A program made the position numbers and the translations under genes. Positions 12,533-15,199 of a DNA stretch of 15,199 nt are shown here, piece after piece. How positions within the stretch are numbered: position 1 is the first letter of the stretch; each line of letters starts with the position of its first letter. Under the pieces are notes generated by a model. That model had not been told where the DNA came from. It saw nothing but the letters and a program-made list of their open reading frames with translations, and searched no databases. Location: NCBI GenBank assembly GCA_943372515.1, contig CALRYY010000103.1, positions 1-15,199 on the forward strand, written 5' to 3'. The DNA is from RAM1 sp943372515 (GTDB lineage: Bacteria; Pseudomonadota; Gammaproteobacteria; Burkholderiales; Burkholderiaceae_C).

Positions 12533-14391
12533 TAGAGGGTCTCTACATTCTTCCCGGCCAATGCCTTCTGGATGCTGTGGTTCATGCGTTCGGCGGCAAA
12601 GGCTTCGGTGCCCTTGGCCAGCGCTTCGGTGGCGGCTTCTACCGTGGCGGAGTCGGGGCTGTCGGCGCGCGTAGCGCGCAGCTGTGCCATCAGCGCGTCC
12701 ACTTCAGCACGCTCGTGGGCCGAAAGCAGCGCACCATCAGCATCCAGCGCGCTTTGCGTGGCCAGCAGCATGCGGTCGGCGTCCACGCGGGCTTCGGCCA
12801 GCGCGCGGGCTTTCATGTCTTCTTCGGCCGTGGCAAAGCTGTCTTTCAGCATGGCGGCGATCTGGTCGTCGCTCAGACCATACGACGGCTTGACGTCGAT
12901 GCGCGCCTCCACGCCACTGCCCTGCTCTTTGGCGCTGACACTGAGCAGGCCATCGGCGTCCACGGTAAAGGTCACGCGGATGCGCGCTGCGCCCGCCGCC
13001 ATGGGCGGTATGCCGCGCAGCTCAAAGCGCGCCAGGCTGCGGCAGTCGGCCACCAGGTCACGCTCGCCCTGCAGCACATGCAGCGCCAGCGCTGTCTGGC
13101 CGTCCTTGTAGGTGGTGAAGTCCTGGGCCTTGGCCGTGGGGATGGTTTCGTTGCGGTGGACGATGCGCTCCACCAGCCCGCCCATCGTTTCAATGCCCAA
13201 TGACAGCGGGATCACGTCCAGCAGCAACAGGTCGCCCGCCGTGTCGTTGCCGGCCAGCTGGTTGGCCTGGATGGCTGCGCCCAGCGCCACCACTTCGTCG
13301 GGGTTCAGGTTGATCAGCGGCTCGGTGCCGAAGAATTCGCCCACAACACGCTGGATCTGCGGCATGCGGGTGGAGCCGCCGACCATGACCACCCCCTTGA
13401 TGTCTTCGCGCGCCAGCCTGGCGTCGCGCAAGGCCTTGCGCACGGCGGACAGGGTGCGGGCGGTCAGGTCGGCTGCCGTGGCTTCGAAGTCGCTGCGGGT
13501 GACGTCGACCGTTGCGTTGACCCCCGCCAGAACAACGCGAATTGCTACTGAATCTGTAGCAGACAACGCTTCTTTGGCAGCACGTGCCGCCACCTTGATC
13601 GCGGCTTTGTCTTCTGCTGATGCAGCTGTCAGGCCCAGTTTGTGCAGTGCCCAGTCGGCCAGCGCACGGTCGTAATCGTCGCCGCCCAGCGCCGAGTCGC
13701 CCCCCGTGGCGATCACTTCAAACACACCACGGCTCATGCGCAGGATGGAGATGTCAAAGGTGCCGCCGCCCAGGTCGTACACGGCGTAGACGCCTTCGCT
13801 CGCGTTGTCCAGGCCGTAGGCAATGGCCGCGGCCGTGGGTTCGTTGATCAGGCGCAGCACGTTGATGCCGGCCAGCTGCGCGGCGTCCTTGGTAGCCTGT
13901 CTCTGGGCGTCGTCAAAATAGGCGGGTACGGTCACCACGGCACCGTACAGGTCGTCATTGAAGGTGTCTTCAGCCCGAAAGCGCAGCGTGGCCAGTATTT
14001 CGGCGCTGATCTCCACCGGCGACTTTTCACCAGCGCGCGTTTGCAGCGCCACCATGCCGGGCTTGTCGATAAAGCGGTAGGGCAGCTTGTCGCGGTTGGC
14101 GATGTCGGCCAGCCCGCGTCCCATGAAGCGCTTGACCGATGCCACCGTGTTCTCGGGGTCGGTCGCCAGTGCCTGCGCCGCCTCATGGCCGATCTGGCGG
14201 CCGTTATCGTCCAGATAACGCACGACCGACGGCAGGATCACACGGCCCTGCCCGTCCGGCAGGCATTCGGCCACGCCGTTGCGCACGGCCGCCACCAGTG
14301 AATGGGTGGTGCCCAGGTCAATGCCGACCGCGATGCGTCGCTGGTGCGGGTCCGGAGACTGTCCGGGTTCTGATATCTGCAATAAAGCCAT
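12532..14391 (-). CDS. hscA: Fe-S assembly Hsp70-class chaperone
   Basis: A 619-residue specialised Hsp70 (E. coli HscA 616) that, with HscB, uses ATP to release clusters from the IscU scaffold. The ATPase domain carries GIDLGTTHSLVA (23-34), LINEPTAAAIAYGL (181-194), VYDLGGGTFDIS (204-215) and VMVGGSTRMPQ (335-345). The interdomain linker region is LLLLDVIPLSLGIET (388-402), followed by the substrate-binding domain. The ATG at 14391 lies 5 bp past the hscB stop. A perfect inverted repeat with AT-richer composition sits inside the gene at 13543-13561 (codons for about 278-283) without changing the frame or family length. Confidence 0.97.
   Translation of the reverse strand: MALLQISEPGQSPDPHQRRIAVGIDLGTTHSLVAAVRNGVAECLPDGQGRVILPSVVRYLDDNGRQIGHEAAQALATDPENTVASVKRFMGRGLADIANRDKLPYRFIDKPGMVALQTRAGEKSPVEISAEILATLRFRAEDTFNDDLYGAVVTVPAYFDDAQRQATKDAAQLAGINVLRLINEPTAAAIAYGLDNASEGVYAVYDLGGGTFDISILRMSRGVFEVIATGGDSALGGDDYDRALADWALHKLGLTAASAEDKAAIKVAARAAKEALSATDSVAIRVVLAGVNATVDVTRSDFEATAADLTARTLSAVRKALRDARLAREDIKGVVMVGGSTRMPQIQRVVGEFFGTEPLINLNPDEVVALGAAIQANQLAGNDTAGDLLLLDVIPLSLGIETMGGLVERIVHRNETIPTAKAQDFTTYKDGQTALALHVLQGERDLVADCRSLARFELRGIPPMAAGAARIRVTFTVDADGLLSVSAKEQGSGVEARIDVKPSYGLSDDQIAAMLKDSFATAEEDMKARALAEARVDADRMLLATQSALDADGALLSAHERAEVDALMAQLRATRADSPDSATVEAATEALAKGTEAFAAERMNHSIQKALAGKNVETL
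13543..13561. repeat. Inverted repeat inside hscA
   Basis: TGCTAC-TGAATCT-GTAGCA has perfect 6-bp arms around 7 nt and is locally AT-richer than the surrounding gene. Read on the minus strand it encodes part of SATDSVAI in the ATPase domain. It resembles, from memory only, GCTA/TAGC-ended palindromic repeats scattered in Comamonadaceae genomes. HscA keeps its normal length here, so a simple insertion is unlikely. Confidence 0.35.
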
Positions 14392-14396
14392 GGTCT

Positions 14397-14915
14397 CTAT
14401 TGTCCCAGTTGGTCCAGGCGAGCTTCGACGTCATGGGCAAAGCGCTCAATGAACATAAGGGCTCTGACCTGCTGGGCCGCTTCCGCCGCGTTGTTCTGCT
14501 CATCCAGCAGCTGGCCGACTTGTTCGAGGGTGTCTTTGCGCGCTTTGTTGAGCTTGCCGTCCAGCAGATGCAGATCCGCCTCGCTCGCCGCATCCTCCAG
14601 CGCCTCGCGCCAGGCCATCTGCTCCATCAGAAAAGCCGCCGGCATGGCGGTGTTGCTCTCGGCGTTGATGGGTGCACCGCGCAACTCACACAGATAGGCA
14701 GCGCGTTTCAGCGGATCTTTAAGCCGTTGGTAAGCCTCGTTGATGCGCACCGACCACTGCATGGCAATGCGCTGCGCCGCAGCCCCCTGCGCCGCAAAAC
14801 GGTCGGGGTGGGCTTCACGCTGGAGTTCTTTCCACCGGGTGTCGATGGCCGCGCGGTCCTGCGCAAATTGCGCGGGCAGGCCAAACAGTTCGAAGTCGCT
14901 GGACTGCAGGTTCAC
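14397..14915 (-). CDS. hscB: Fe-S assembly J-type co-chaperone HscB
   Basis: A 172-residue co-chaperone (E. coli HscB 171). The N-terminal J domain begins NLQSSDFELFGLP and has the signature H36-P37-D38 in REAHPDRF, which stimulates the HscA ATPase. The C-terminal helical domain (about 80-172) binds the IscU scaffold. GTG at 14915-14913 is chosen as start because it overlaps the iscA stop as GTGA and gives the family-length protein; a TTG at 14936 would add seven residues that lie inside iscA. Gene order iscA-hscB-hscA-fdx and the tight spacing indicate a single ISC operon. Confidence 0.95.
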   Translation of the reverse strand: MNLQSSDFELFGLPAQFAQDRAAIDTRWKELQREAHPDRFAAQGAAAQRIAMQWSVRINEAYQRLKDPLKRAAYLCELRGAPINAESNTAMPAAFLMEQMAWREALEDAASEADLHLLDGKLNKARKDTLEQVGQLLDEQNNAAEAAQQVRALMFIERFAHDVEARLDQLGQ

Positions 14916-15199
14916 ACGCGAAACGACTCGCCGCAACCACAGCGGTCGCGCTCGTTCGGGTTGTTGAACTTGAAGCCTTCGTTCAGGCCTTCACGCACAA
15001 AATCAAGCTGCGTGCCATCAATGTAGGCCAGGCTTTTGGGGTCGATCAGCACCTTGACGCCGTGGTCTTCAAACACCACGTCCTCGGGCAGTACATCGTC
15101 CACATATTCGAGCTTGTAAGCCAGGCCCGAGCAGCCGGTCGTCTTGACGCCCAGGCGCACACCCACGCCCTTGCCGCGCTTGGTCAGGTAACGGGTGAC
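14912..15199 (-). CDS. iscA: Iron-sulfur cluster assembly protein IscA (5' truncated by window)
   Basis: The frame is open to the window edge, and about a dozen N-terminal residues are missing compared with E. coli IscA (107 residues). The visible 95 residues (14912-15199 includes the stop) contain the three conserved cysteines: the first in TTGCSGLAY and the pair in the C-terminal CGCGESF. The blocks VFEDHGVKVLID and GTQLDFVREGLNEGFKFNNP are also present. These mark IscA rather than ErpA or SufA by the ISC context. It is an A-type carrier that receives clusters from IscU and passes them to targets. The upstream iscR, iscS and iscU would be expected beyond the right edge. Confidence 0.95.
   Translation of the reverse strand, partial: VTRYLTKRGKGVGVRLGVKTTGCSGLAYKLEYVDDVLPEDVVFEDHGVKVLIDPKSLAYIDGTQLDFVREGLNEGFKFNNPNERDRCGCGESFRV

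Noticed and set aside
1..15199. CRISPR arrays, insertion sequences, phage genes or toxin-antitoxin pairs
   Set aside because: No regularly spaced repeats, transposase or integrase motifs, or paired small antitoxin/toxin genes were seen.

Overview
The window reads as chromosomal, high-GC DNA from a betaproteobacterium, most likely of the family Comamonadaceae (Rhodoferax/Polaromonas/Acidovorax-like). The basis is the type of FolD, PrlC, DnaQ and ISC proteins, a Bug-family solute-binding protein beside a LysR regulator, and a GC-rich multi-hairpin intergenic repeat of a kind I remember from that family. No database search was possible. Most genes are core housekeeping genes, and I see no phage, transposase, CRISPR array or defence locus.

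Layout. 1-938 (+): the 3' end of a sensor histidine kinase gene overlapping a FixJ-type response regulator gene. 939-1008: a three-hairpin repeat. 1023-4703 (+): folD, prlC (oligopeptidase A) and a secreted DUF4124/glutaredoxin-like protein. 4717-5388 (-): rpiA, head-to-head with pyrD at 5423-6463 (+); the 34 bp between their start codons hold a perfect 17-bp palindrome. 6447-9444 (-): a three-gene unit encoding a Bug-type periplasmic binding protein, an N-formylglutamate amidohydrolase-like protein and an L-2-hydroxyglutarate dehydrogenase-like flavoprotein, diverging from a lysR gene at 9545-10495 (+). 10496-10604: a bidirectional terminator and tRNA-Val (-). 10656-11378 (-): dnaQ, divergent from an SDR dehydrogenase at 11426-12181 (+). 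12194-15199 (-): the distal ISC iron-sulfur operon, iscA (partial)-hscB-hscA-fdx.

How the genes work together. RpiA makes ribose 5-phosphate, the precursor of PRPP, and PyrD makes orotate; PRPP and orotate are joined in the next pyrimidine step, so a shared control site between them would make metabolic sense. IscA, HscB, HscA and Fdx form the standard cluster-assembly and transfer machinery, with overlapping or near-touching genes. The most accessory part is the LysR-controlled unit. Its three products (uptake protein, N-formyl/N-acyl amino-acid amidohydrolase, 2-hydroxy-acid dehydrogenase) suggest use of a C5 dicarboxylate related to glutamate, but the true substrate cannot be read from sequence.

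No intergenic stretch exceeds 300 bases; the longest is about 160 bases (10496-10655), and it is filled by the terminator and the tRNA.
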